A stretch of DNA of 6,670 nt from Candidatus Aenigmatarchaeota archaeon (GCA_023256115.1 JAGDWU010000069.1:1-6670); one strand, 5' to 3'. Shown: positions 1 to 6,030, numbered from the stretch's first letter. Notes: generated from the sequence alone by a model not told the origin. Translations and numbers: made by a program.

Positions 1-1
1 G

Positions 2-700
2 AATAAAGTAGATATTCTATTCTTAGATAAAGATTTAGATGTTAATATTGAATGTATAAAAATTAAAATTATCGATAATGAAATTGAAAAAGAAATTTAT
101 AAAAATTTTGAGTTTTTTGCAATTAGGGGCGAAAAGTCTGAAAAATATATTTATTTTCCATATTTTGTTGATTTTCAATTTTTTAACCAGTTTGAAAATA
201 AAATCTTAAAATTTAAAGAGTTTGAAAAATATAGAAGAATAACAATTTTATCAAAAGATTTATCTTTTGAATTTTTTGAACTTTTAAGAATTTTAGCCCC
301 TTTATCAAAAAAACATATTTTTCAAATTTATGGTTTATTTGATAAAAATTTTGTAAATCAAAAAAATTTTGTTTTTATAAAAAGAAATTTAGAAAAAGAA
401 AAGAGGGCAGAATTATATTATTTTAGCGATTTAATAATTTGCATAAACAACTTTAAAAAAGAAGTTTTAGAAGCAATGAGCATGGGAAAAAATGTTTTTA
501 CTTTAGATGGATTTAGCGGAATAAAATTTGAAATTAATCAAAAATTAATTAAAAAAATCGAAAAAGCTTTAGAGATTGAAGATATAAATGAATATGCAAT
601 AGAAATTGCAAAAGAGTTTGATATTAAAAAATCTGCAAAAATTTTTGAAAAAGAATTAATCGAAAAAATTCCAAAAATTTTGACTGAAAAACATTTATAA
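2..700 (+). CDS. GT-B glycosyltransferase-like protein, C-terminal part (5' end outside window)
   Basis: The frame is open from the left edge to TAA at 698-700 and gives 232 residues, so this is the 3' part of a longer gene. The internal ATG at 476 is not a credible start, because the frame stays open with the same AT-rich codon use far upstream. Near the end the pattern resembles the C-terminal Rossmann domain of GT4-type (GT-B) glycosyltransferases: a strand with 'YYFSDLIICI' (visible residues 139-148), then 'LEAMSMGKNVFT' (156-167), matching the family's 'aDv.v.Ps..Egfgl..lEAMa.G.PVv'. The last 60 residues are Lys/Glu-rich helices like the usual C-terminal helices. The family transfers sugars from nucleotide-sugar or lipid-linked donors, here presumably to surface glycans or glycoproteins. 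The first Glu of the E-x7-E donor-binding motif appears to be Asn149, so activity or donor use is uncertain. The sequence is very divergent; the fold call is moderate and the substrate unknown. Confidence 0.6.
   Translation, partial: NKVDILFLDKDLDVNIECIKIKIIDNEIEKEIYKNFEFFAIRGEKSEKYIYFPYFVDFQFFNQFENKILKFKEFEKYRRITILSKDLSFEFFELLRILAPLSKKHIFQIYGLFDKNFVNQKNFVFIKRNLEKEKRAELYYFSDLIICINNFKKEVLEAMSMGKNVFTLDGFSGIKFEINQKLIKKIEKALEIEDINEYAIEIAKEFDIKKSAKIFEKELIEKIPKILTEKHL
694..699 (+). promoter_or_regulatory. Candidate TATA box for the MinD-like gene
   Basis: TTTATA lies 22-27 nt before the ATG at 721, overlapping the end of the upstream gene. No purine-rich Shine-Dalgarno sequence is present in the 20-nt gap. 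This spacing fits an archaeal promoter giving a leaderless mRNA. The whole region is AT-rich, so such a match can arise by chance, and the gene could also be read through from the glycosyltransferase gene. Confidence 0.4.
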
Positions 701-720
701 TTTTAATTTATAATTATTAT

Positions 721-1488
721 ATGAGAGTAATTACTATTGCTAGTGGTAAAGGTGGTGTAGGAAAAACAACAGTAACAGCAAATTTAGCAATAGCACTTGC
801 AAAGCTTGGAAAAAGTGTAACAGTAATAGATGGAAATATTACTACTCCGCACTTAGCAATGCAGTTTGGAATGTTTTATGCTCCAACAACTTTAAACGAT
901 TTATTAAAAGAAAAGTCTGCTAATATAATTGATGCTCTGTATTTTCATGAAAGCGGAGTAAGAATTATTCCTGGCTCATTAAATGTTAGGGATTTGCAAG
1001 GAGTTGATATTTTGAATCTAAAAAGAATAGTAAAGGAAATTCCATATTCAGATTTTGTCTTAATAGATAGCGCTCCTGGAATTGGAAGGGAAGCGGTTGC
1101 TGCAATGCAAAGTGCTTCTGAGATTCTATATGTTACAAACCCTAACATAGCTGCAGCTAGCGATATAATAAAAATAAGTGAAGTTGCAAAAGAAATCGGA
1201 TTAAAGCAAATAGGTATTGTATTAAACATGGTTAAAAGAAAAATATATGAACTTTCTGCTAGCGAAATTGAAGAGATTACTGGCATTCCTGTAATTTCTT
1301 CTATACCTTATAGCAATTTAATAGAGCAAAGTTATTTGCTTGGTAAAACAGTTATAGAACAAAAACCTTATAGTAAAGAATCGATAGAATTCATGAAACT
1401 TGCAGCTTATATTGCAGGCGAAGAATATAAAGTTCCTTTATCTTCATACTTACATAGAATAAAAGATTTCTTCTCTGCTTTCTTTTAA
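721..1488 (+). CDS. minD: MinD/ParA-family P-loop ATPase
   Basis: A 255-residue protein of the deviant Walker A ATPase family. It has KGGVGKTT at residues 10-17 (signature Lys10, P-loop Lys15), the switch I region 'VIDGNITTPHL' (35-45), and Walker B/switch II 'LIDSAPG' (114-120). Length and motifs match archaeal MinD homologues. These dimerise with ATP on the membrane and position cell-surface or division machinery. The C-terminal stretch 'YLHRIKDFFSAFF' (243-255) looks like the amphipathic membrane-targeting helix of MinD, with aromatic residues and Leu on one face and Arg/Lys/His on the other. The usual DxD of the A' motif reads DGN. The gene lies 20 nt after the glycosyltransferase gene on the same strand and converges on nadM with a 14-bp gap. 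No MinE or other partner is visible. The MinD-type call is strong. Which structure it positions is unknown, and Mrp/ApbC is less likely because there is no CxxC. Confidence 0.88.
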   Translation: MRVITIASGKGGVGKTTVTANLAIALAKLGKSVTVIDGNITTPHLAMQFGMFYAPTTLNDLLKEKSANIIDALYFHESGVRIIPGSLNVRDLQGVDILNLKRIVKEIPYSDFVLIDSAPGIGREAVAAMQSASEILYVTNPNIAAASDIIKISEVAKEIGLKQIGIVLNMVKRKIYELSASEIEEITGIPVISSIPYSNLIEQSYLLGKTVIEQKPYSKESIEFMKLAAYIAGEEYKVPLSSYLHRIKDFFSAFF

Positions 1489-1502
1489 TTTTTAAAAAAG
1501 AA
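1478..1502. terminator. Oligo-T/oligo-A tract between convergent genes
   Basis: The end of the MinD-like gene and the 14-bp gap hold T-runs on the plus strand (ttctttt, then attttt) and an A-run (aaaaaag), which is a T-run for the opposite strand. Archaeal RNA polymerase terminates at such oligo-T tracts, so this can serve both converging genes. The inference rests on composition only. Confidence 0.4.
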
Positions 1503-2006
1503 TTAAGAAGGTAAGGAGTTAATAAATTCTTTTAATGCTAGCTCTTTTATATAATTTGCTACCTTTTTATCAACCAATTTCTCCCATTCTTTATTTCCTT
1601 CACTCATTAATCTTCTAATATTTGTCCCATTTAATACTTCTCCTTTTCTTAACTTTATTTTTTTAACTGGTTTTTTACCTTCAAAACATTTTGCAATCCA
1701 ATCGCTTCCTGTTACTACTTCGTCAAACTGGTATTTTGAAATTATTTCATTTGCCCATTCTTCATCGCTTGGCTTATCTTCTATTTTTACTACTTCTATT
1801 TTTCCTTCATTTATTTCTTTTCCAAAAACGATTTCTAACATTACCCTTCTTTCATCAGCTGTAAATGGATTTGTTTTTGTTCTAGATTTTTCTGCACTTC
1901 CTATTCCTACTATTACCTTATCATATTTTTTTATTAGATTTCTAATTACTGCTATGTGTCCTTTATGTAAAGGTTGAAACCTTCCTATGAATAATGCTAT
2001 GGCCAT
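1503..2006 (-). CDS. nadM: Nicotinamide-nucleotide adenylyltransferase, archaeal type
   Basis: A 167-residue protein, the usual size for archaeal NMN adenylyltransferase, which joins NMN and ATP to give NAD+ and pyrophosphate in the cytoplasm. The nucleotidyltransferase signature GRFQPLHKGH (residues 8-17) carries the HxGH-type ATP-binding site. 'GIGSAEKSRT' (34-43) and 'NPFTADER' (46-53) are hallmark stretches of the archaeal family. The second motif, usually ISGTEIR, reads 'LNGTNIRR' (125-132): Ser and Glu are replaced by Asn, but the Gly-Thr and the Ile-Arg are kept. The start is ATG, and nothing further upstream fits before the divergent neighbour begins 23 bp away. No Shine-Dalgarno is visible, so a leaderless mRNA is likely. 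FAD synthase (RibL) and phosphopantetheine adenylyltransferase share the fold but lack this combination of motifs. Confidence 0.92.
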   Translation of the reverse strand: MAIALFIGRFQPLHKGHIAVIRNLIKKYDKVIVGIGSAEKSRTKTNPFTADERRVMLEIVFGKEINEGKIEVVKIEDKPSDEEWANEIISKYQFDEVVTGSDWIAKCFEGKKPVKKIKLRKGEVLNGTNIRRLMSEGNKEWEKLVDKKVANYIKELALKEFINSLPS

Positions 2007-2029
2007 AATAATTTATTAATAAAAATATT
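2007..2029. promoter_or_regulatory. 23-bp divergent promoter gap, nadM / Trm112-like
   Basis: The two start codons face away from each other across only 23 bp made entirely of A and T. With archaeal TATA boxes about 25 nt before the start site, each gene's promoter must overlap this gap or the other gene's first codons. AT-rich candidates exist on both strands (TTTATTAATA at 2012-2021 on plus; TAATATTTTT at 2030-2021 on minus), but none stands out, so the region is marked rather than single boxes. Confidence 0.35.
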
Positions 2030-2233
2030 ATGCCATTACCAAAAGATTTATTAGATATATTAGCTTGTCCAAAATGTAAAGGAGATTTAAATGAAATAGA
2101 AATGTTCTTAGTTTGTTATAATTGCAAATTAGCATATCCTATTTTGGATGATGTTCCAGATTTATTAATAGAAGATGCAATAAGTTTAGAAGAAGCAGAA
2201 AAAAATAATTTTAAACATAATATGAAATTATAA
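2030..2233 (+). CDS. Trm112-like zinc-ribbon protein
   Basis: A 67-residue protein matching the Trm112/UPF0434 (YcaR) family. The N-terminus 'LLDILACPKCKGDL' (residues 7-20) gives the first zinc pair, Cys13 and Cys16. 'VCYNCKLAYPILDDVPDLL' (28-46) gives the second pair, Cys29 and Cys32, followed by the conserved 'AYPI.DdiP.LL' segment. In archaea and eukaryotes Trm112 is a small activator that binds and stabilises SAM-dependent methyltransferases acting on tRNA, rRNA and release factor; a partner in this organism is inferred, and none is encoded nearby. The gene ends 8 bp before tRNA-Ser, whose likely promoter falls inside its 3' end. It starts 23 bp from nadM on the other strand, with no Shine-Dalgarno. 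The start is well placed because the family begins just before 'LLdiLaCP'. Confidence 0.85.
   Translation: MPLPKDLLDILACPKCKGDLNEIEMFLVCYNCKLAYPILDDVPDLLIEDAISLEEAEKNNFKHNMKL
2209..2216 (+). promoter_or_regulatory. Candidate TATA box for tRNA-Ser, inside the Trm112-like gene
   Basis: TTTTAAAC lies 26-33 nt before the first base of tRNA-Ser and is contained in the last codons of the Trm112-like gene. Its distance suits initiation at or near the mature tRNA 5' end. It is the weakest of the three tRNA TATA candidates; TAATAT at 2218-2223 is an alternative at -24 to -19. Confidence 0.4.
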
Positions 2234-2241
2234 TCAATTAT

Positions 2242-2378
2242 GCCGGGGTAGCCTAGCCAGGTAAGGCGCCGGCCTCGAGAATGATTAGACTTGGGGTAAA
2301 TGAAAAATGAATAAAGGTCGATGTTAAGAGAAAGCCGGTGGGCTTTTGCCCTCGTGGGTTCAAATCCCACCCCCGGCG
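2242..2378 (+). tRNA. tRNA-Ser(CGA) with anticodon-loop intron
   Basis: The acceptor stem pairs GCCGGGG (2242-2248) with CCCCGGC (2371-2377) and the discriminator is G2378, typical of archaeal tRNA-Ser. The D-stem is GCC/GGC (2251-2253, 2265-2267). The anticodon stem is CCGGC/GCCGG (2269-2273, 2334-2338). A long variable arm GGGC-TTTT-GCCC (2340-2351) marks a class II tRNA. The T arm is GTGGG-TTCAAAT-CCCAC (2354-2370). The anticodon CGA is at 2276-2278. The loop closes to 7 nt only if 53 nt are removed, here placed at 2280-2332. The mature length is about 84 nt and CCA is not encoded. The discriminator argues against tRNA-Leu, which usually has A73. The exact splice points could shift by a base or two. 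Confidence 0.92.
2280..2332 (+). other. tRNA-Ser intron, about 53 nt
   Basis: Placed between loop positions 37 and 38, the usual site for archaeal introns cut by the splicing endonuclease. In that register a bulge-helix-bulge would have a central helix pairing C2274, T2275 and C2276 with G2330, A2329 and G2328; the fourth pair (G2277/A2327) is a mismatch. The 3' bulge is A2331-A2333. An inner helix pairs GACTT (2288-2292) with AGGTC (2315-2319), including one G-T pair. The splice motif is therefore relaxed, and the boundaries are inferred. Confidence 0.65.
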
Positions 2379-2592
2379 TGATTTATTTTATCGCCAAAAT
2401 TTATTTTTATGTTATTTTTAAGCAAATTTGGAAAAAGAAACACTATAGCTTTTGTTGTATTTTTATATATTTAACTAAAAAAGCAACGCCCTAAAATTAA
2501 ACTAAACAAAAACTTTTTAGAAAGAAACTAAAATAACCATATAATTACCGATGTCCATAGGAATAAAACAAAAATTTCAAATTTGTACAAAA
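2379..2592. other. 214-nt intergenic region between tRNA-Ser and tRNA-Thr
   Basis: AT-rich sequence with no convincing gene. T-runs on plus around 2384-2420 can terminate tRNA-Ser. A-runs at 2589-2592 and 2570-2574 are T-runs on minus and can terminate the nrdD-nrdG-tmk-tRNA-Thr unit. I found no clear C/D box RNA, conserved hairpin or repeat; only short open frames of about 20 codons occur. Confidence 0.6.
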
Positions 2593-2664
2593 AGCCCCCG
2601 GCGGGATTTGAACCCGCGACCTCCTGCTTACGAGGCAGGCGCTCTACCGCTGAGCTACGGGGGC
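2593..2664 (-). tRNA. tRNA-Thr(CGT)
   Basis: Read on the minus strand, the acceptor stem pairs GCCCCCG (2664-2658) with CGGGGGC (2600-2594). The D arm is GCTC-AGCGGTA-GAGC, the anticodon stem CCTGC/GCAGG with loop CTCGTAA, and the T arm GCGGG-TTCAAAT-CCCGC. The anticodon is CGT (plus-strand 2632-2630), reading ACG. The discriminator is U (complement of A2593), as known for archaeal tRNA-Thr. There is no intron and no encoded CCA. Its first 10 bases are also the last codons and the stop codon of tmk, on the same strand. It may be transcribed from its own TATA box inside tmk or as the tail of the nrdD operon. Confidence 0.95.
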
Positions 2665-3239
2665 TTTAATTTTTTTAAAACTATTTTCTTTATATCATTG
2701 AATACTTCTTCAATGCTTCTAGATGCATCTATTACATAACAATTTTTAAGTTCTTTTGAAATTTTTAAAAAGTTTTTTCTAACTTTTTTTAAATTTAACT
2801 CTTCAAATATTTCTATTTTGCTTCTTAAATTTTTTATCCTTTTTAGCGAAATTTTTGGATCTAAATCCAAAATAAAAATAATATCTGGAATTGGAAAAAT
2901 TGAATTTATTTTTTTGAGATATTCTATATCAACATTTAATGCTCCATAAGCTATTGTTGATAAAAAATATCTATCGCAAATAATTATTTTTTTCTTAATA
3001 TTTGGTAAAATTTCTTTTAAAACATGTTCAGCCCTATCTGCAGTAAAAAGAATTTGTAAAGTTAAGTTTTCAACACTTATTTTTTTATTCAAGATTTTTC
3101 TAATAAATTTTCCAATTACATTTTTTGTTGGTTCTTTTGTTAATAATACATCATATCCTAAAGATTTCAAATATTTTGCTAATAATTTGGATTGAGTTGT
3201 TAATCCAGCACCATCTATACCTTCAAAAACAATTAACAT
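2655..3239 (-). CDS. tmk: Thymidylate kinase (dTMP kinase) with altered Walker A motif
   Basis: A 194-residue protein of normal size for dTMP kinase, which converts dTMP and ATP to dTDP and ADP. Matching family features: 'FEGIDGAGLTTQ' (5-16) at the P-loop, 'KEPT' (35-38), 'LFTADRAEHV' (64-73), 'ICDRYFLSTIAYGA' (87-100) with the catalytic-site DR(Y) triplet at 89-91, and 'LDLDPKISLKRI' (124-135), followed by a basic lid-like stretch. The Walker A lysine (GxGKTT) is Leu13, encoded by TTA, two bases away from a Lys codon, so a single-base sequencing error is unlikely. The start ATG lies 2 nt after the nrdG stop, so translation is probably coupled to nrdG in a deoxynucleotide operon. The TAG stop lies inside tRNA-Thr, as its bases T8-A9-G10. 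The family call is strong; catalytic competence with Leu13 is uncertain. Confidence 0.87.
   Translation of the reverse strand: MLIVFEGIDGAGLTTQSKLLAKYLKSLGYDVLLTKEPTKNVIGKFIRKILNKKISVENLTLQILFTADRAEHVLKEILPNIKKKIIICDRYFLSTIAYGALNVDIEYLKKINSIFPIPDIIFILDLDPKISLKRIKNLRSKIEIFEELNLKKVRKNFLKISKELKNCYVIDASRSIEEVFNDIKKIVLKKLKPP
2688..2695 (-). promoter_or_regulatory. TATA box for tRNA-Thr, inside tmk
   Basis: On the minus strand ATATAAAG lies 24-31 nt before the first base of tRNA-Thr, within the last codons of tmk. It is a good archaeal TATA match at the standard distance. It suggests tRNA-Thr can be transcribed independently of the tmk message, perhaps starting at the mature 5' G. Confidence 0.55.
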
Positions 3240-3241
3240 AA

Positions 3242-3964
3242 TTAAATTTCTTTTACATTTGCTTTAGTTCTTACATATATTTTTTCTAGCTTTGTTTTTT
3301 CTTTAACAATTTTTGCAATTTCAATTATTTCATTAATATCAACATATTTCCAATTCAAATTTATTAAAGTATCAGAAGGGTTAAATTGTTGAATAACATA
3401 GAAAAAATTTTTTACCTTGTTTTTAAGATACATTACTATTTCTATCAAATCTTTAATATCCAAAAAATTTGGAACAAAAGTTGTTCTAATTTCTAAAAAT
3501 TTAAAATTACTACAAATTTCTAACGATTTCTCAATTTTTTTAGTATCTATTTTTGTTCCGATAACTTTTTCATATTTATCAAGCGGTGCTTTAAAATCTA
3601 TTGCAATATGATCTATTAATTCCTTTCTAATTAGTTCTTCAATTACTTTTGGATTGCTAGCATTAGTATTCAAACTATTTTTTATTCCAATTTCCTTTGA
3701 CAATTCAAAAATTTTAAATAATTGATTTTTTTGTAAAGTTGGTTCTCCGCCGGTAATATGTAAAAAATCTATAAAATCTTTATTCTTTTTTAATTTTTCA
3801 ATTATTTCATCTATCTCAATTTCATATCCATTTCCAAAAACTAATTCTTTATTTTGGCACCATGGACATCTAAAATTGCAATAAGAAAACCAAACAACAA
3901 AGCTTGGATAAAACAAAACATCAACTAAACTAACTTCTAAAATATTTCCAATTTTTACCTTCAC
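3242..3964 (-). CDS. nrdG: Anaerobic ribonucleotide reductase activating enzyme (radical SAM)
   Basis: A 240-residue radical SAM protein. The 4Fe-4S/SAM motif is Cys29-x3-Cys33-x2-Cys36 in 'FSYCNFRCPWCQNKE' (26-40), the form typical of activators of anaerobic ribonucleotide reductase. 'TGGEPTLQ' (71-78) is the SAM-binding GGE motif. It cleaves SAM to a 5'-deoxyadenosyl radical that removes a hydrogen from the glycine of NrdD. The length fits the longer NrdG2-like group rather than the short (about 150-residue) bacterial NrdG. The start is GTG at 3964-3962, overlapping the nrdD TGA stop in GTGA. This 4-bp overlap suggests translational coupling, and there is no Shine-Dalgarno. A pyruvate formate-lyase activator is the main alternative, but the adjacent nrdD makes the role clear. 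Confidence 0.92.
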   Translation of the reverse strand: MKVKIGNILEVSLVDVLFYPSFVVWFSYCNFRCPWCQNKELVFGNGYEIEIDEIIEKLKKNKDFIDFLHITGGEPTLQKNQLFKIFELSKEIGIKNSLNTNASNPKVIEELIRKELIDHIAIDFKAPLDKYEKVIGTKIDTKKIEKSLEICSNFKFLEIRTTFVPNFLDIKDLIEIVMYLKNKVKNFFYVIQQFNPSDTLINLNWKYVDINEIIEIAKIVKEKTKLEKIYVRTKANVKEI

Positions 3965-5844
3965 TTCATTAAGTTTTCGGTAAGTTTAAATTCGAAATTA
4001 TTACCATATTGTATTCTTTTCTTAAATTCTGCTTTTTTTCCAACGTTCCATAAATGAATTGGTCTATAGTATCCAACGATTCTGCTCCAAATTTCTGTAG
4101 TTGATTTGCAGTTTGGGCAAGTCTCATAAACTCCAACAAAATTTTTTCCACAATTTCTACATACTGTTATTGTTGGGGTTATTGAAAAATAAACAATTTC
4201 TGTTTTTGTTACAATTTTTCTTACTAATTCTTTTAATGCCTTTGGATCTATAGCTTCGTAAAAGAATAAATGCACCATTACTCCACCGCTAAATTCTTTT
4301 TGAACTTCTGCTTCAATCCTTATTCTTTCAGAAATAGGTAACAAAGCATAATAAGGTGCAATGCTATTTGAATAAAATGGAACATTATTATACATTGGAA
4401 TAAAAACTTCATTATTTTTAATTTTATCATAAAACATTTTGTAATCTGAAAGTGCAAATTTATAAGCTACAGATTCTGCAGGAACTTCTTCAACATTATA
4501 TAAAATACCTTCTTTTACTTGCAATTCTTGAGCATATTTATTTACAAAATTTACAACATATTTCATGAATTTGATTGCCTCATCAATTTCTTGCTCATTT
4601 AAATTTATCCACAAATTTGGATTTCTTAGGAAATTTGCTGCTGCTTCTGGCAAGCCAACTAATCCAAATGTGCTATAATGAAAGTTTAAATGTCTTAGAT
4701 AATAAGATGTGATTGGCATTAAACCAGCTTTTAATGTTTTTTCATATCTTTTTCTCATTATACTTAATGCTTTTCTTGCAAGCTCTAATTTTTCAAGCAA
4801 CATTTCTTCAAACTTTTCTTTTTCGCCTTTGCTTAAAATCGCAAGTCTTGGTAAATTTATTGTTACAACTCCTATAGATCCTGTATTTTCTGGAGTTGCC
4901 CACATTCCTTTAATATAACTTTTTTTCAATCCATTTATAAACATTTCTAAATTTGCTGGCATTTTTTCTATATCAATTGTTAATCTGCAGCACATGGAAT
5001 ATGTTGAATCAACATTTGCAACATTACCATTTAAAATATAAATTGTTCCTCTCAATGATAAATTTTCAAATATTAAATCAATTAAATCTCCATATTTTGT
5101 ACCGTTCCAGTCAAAATCTTTTGTTATCATTAAAGTTGGGATCGGGAAAGTAAATGGAGAACCGTGTGCATCTCCTTCATTGTAATTCAAAATTAATGCC
5201 TTTACTATTTTTATTGCCTCATCTAAATAATCTGAAGCTTTTCCAACTACTTTGCCACCAACAAATACCTCTTTTTCTAAATACATTTTTGAAGAATCTA
5301 ACATTATAGTAATATTTGTAAATGGAGATTGATAACCAAGCCTTGTTGGATAATTTAATTCAAATAAAAATGCTTGTATTTTTTGTTTTATATCTTTTAG
5401 ATCCAAATTATCATGCTTAACAAATGGAGCCATTAGCAAATCAAAAGCGCTCCATGCACATGCACCAGTAAATTCTTGAGCAGCTAAGTATGCAAAGCTT
5501 GAAAGCTGAAGCAAAGCAGCATCTAAATGTTTTGCTGGTTTTGAAACTAAAGTCGGAGTTTTAAGACCTTTTTCAAGAAGTTTTGAAAGTGACCAACCAG
5601 CACAATAAGGAATATATAATGAGTGTGGTAATTTATGAATGTGCAATTCATTATTCAAATGACAATTAACAATATCAGAAGAAAAGACAGATGATAAAAC
5701 TTCTTTTTTTTCAAGTATGTTATCTAAAATATAGGAAATAAAATTTCCATAACTTTTTATTTCATTTGCATTTTCTCTTACTTTCCAGTCTCTTTCCTTT
5801 ATGTAATTGTCCTCTATTTCTTTAATTTCATCTTTTATTTTCAT
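3961..5844 (-). CDS. nrdD: Anaerobic (class III) ribonucleoside-triphosphate reductase, without ATP-cone
   Basis: A 627-residue glycyl-radical enzyme that reduces ribonucleotides to deoxyribonucleotides without oxygen. The C-terminus has the zinc site Cys562-x2-Cys565 and Cys576-x2-Cys579, followed by 'RIVGYYRPIHLWN' (588-600) with the radical glycine Gly591 and the usual 'GKKAEF..R..Y' tail. Likely active-site cysteines are Cys81 in 'IPYCAGWSL' and one of Cys285/286 in 'YSMCCRL'. 'NANEIKSYGNF' (25-35) and 'LHIHKLP' (67-73) align with the start of the catalytic domain. The N-terminal ATP-cone (about 90 residues) present in many homologues is missing, so overall ATP/dATP activity control is probably absent. 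No intein interrupts it. The ATG is preceded by a TATA-like box and no Shine-Dalgarno. It heads the nrdD-nrdG-tmk cluster. Such enzymes are destroyed by oxygen, so the host is probably anaerobic. Confidence 0.95.
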   Translation of the reverse strand: MKIKDEIKEIEDNYIKERDWKVRENANEIKSYGNFISYILDNILEKKEVLSSVFSSDIVNCHLNNELHIHKLPHSLYIPYCAGWSLSKLLEKGLKTPTLVSKPAKHLDAALLQLSSFAYLAAQEFTGACAWSAFDLLMAPFVKHDNLDLKDIKQKIQAFLFELNYPTRLGYQSPFTNITIMLDSSKMYLEKEVFVGGKVVGKASDYLDEAIKIVKALILNYNEGDAHGSPFTFPIPTLMITKDFDWNGTKYGDLIDLIFENLSLRGTIYILNGNVANVDSTYSMCCRLTIDIEKMPANLEMFINGLKKSYIKGMWATPENTGSIGVVTINLPRLAILSKGEKEKFEEMLLEKLELARKALSIMRKRYEKTLKAGLMPITSYYLRHLNFHYSTFGLVGLPEAAANFLRNPNLWINLNEQEIDEAIKFMKYVVNFVNKYAQELQVKEGILYNVEEVPAESVAYKFALSDYKMFYDKIKNNEVFIPMYNNVPFYSNSIAPYYALLPISERIRIEAEVQKEFSGGVMVHLFFYEAIDPKALKELVRKIVTKTEIVYFSITPTITVCRNCGKNFVGVYETCPNCKSTTEIWSRIVGYYRPIHLWNVGKKAEFKKRIQYGNNFEFKLTENLMK

Positions 5845-5862
5845 AACTTTAAGATATAAAAA

Positions 5863-5870
5863 TATTTATA
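5863..5870 (-). promoter_or_regulatory. Candidate TATA box of the nrdD operon
   Basis: On the minus strand TATAAATA lies 19-26 nt before the nrdD ATG. With no ribosome-binding sequence in the gap, this fits a leaderless message for the nrdD-nrdG-tmk unit. A second AT-rich stretch (TTTTTATAT, 5862-5854) is closer to the start and less well spaced. Confidence 0.5.
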
Positions 5871-6030
5871 TTGACTTCTTTAAATAATTGTATATATTTC
5901 GGTAGTTATGCAATTCTGTAGAAAATATGAAAATGTTAAACTTTAATTCTAACATGTTATCTGGTTATAAATTTGTAAATTGTAATGTTGAGCATAGATT
6001 TAGTATGTTTGATAAGTTACGTAATTCTTG

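Noticed and set aside
476..700. ATG at 476 as the start of a separate small gene
   Set aside because: The same frame is open to the left edge with matching codon use, and the glycosyltransferase-like motif spans this ATG.
945..1286. Minus-strand 113-codon frame
   Set aside because: It lies wholly opposite the MinD-like gene, whose motifs are unambiguous.
2280..2332. C/D box guide RNA hidden in the tRNA-Ser intron
   Set aside because: ATGATTA (2281-2287) is near box C, but there is no CTGA box D in the intron.
2116..2370. Minus-strand 84-codon frame starting MGFEPTRAKAH
   Set aside because: It is the reverse of tRNA-Ser and of the Trm112-like gene, with no protein-like pattern of its own.
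2409..2474. 21-codon frame (MLFLSKFGKRNT...) in the spacer after tRNA-Ser
   Set aside because: Too short, no supporting signal, and easily produced by chance in AT-rich DNA.
2551..2739. Plus-strand 62-codon frame containing RRDLNPRPPAYEAGALPLSYGG
   Set aside because: This is the antisense reading of tRNA-Thr, a well-known source of false protein predictions.
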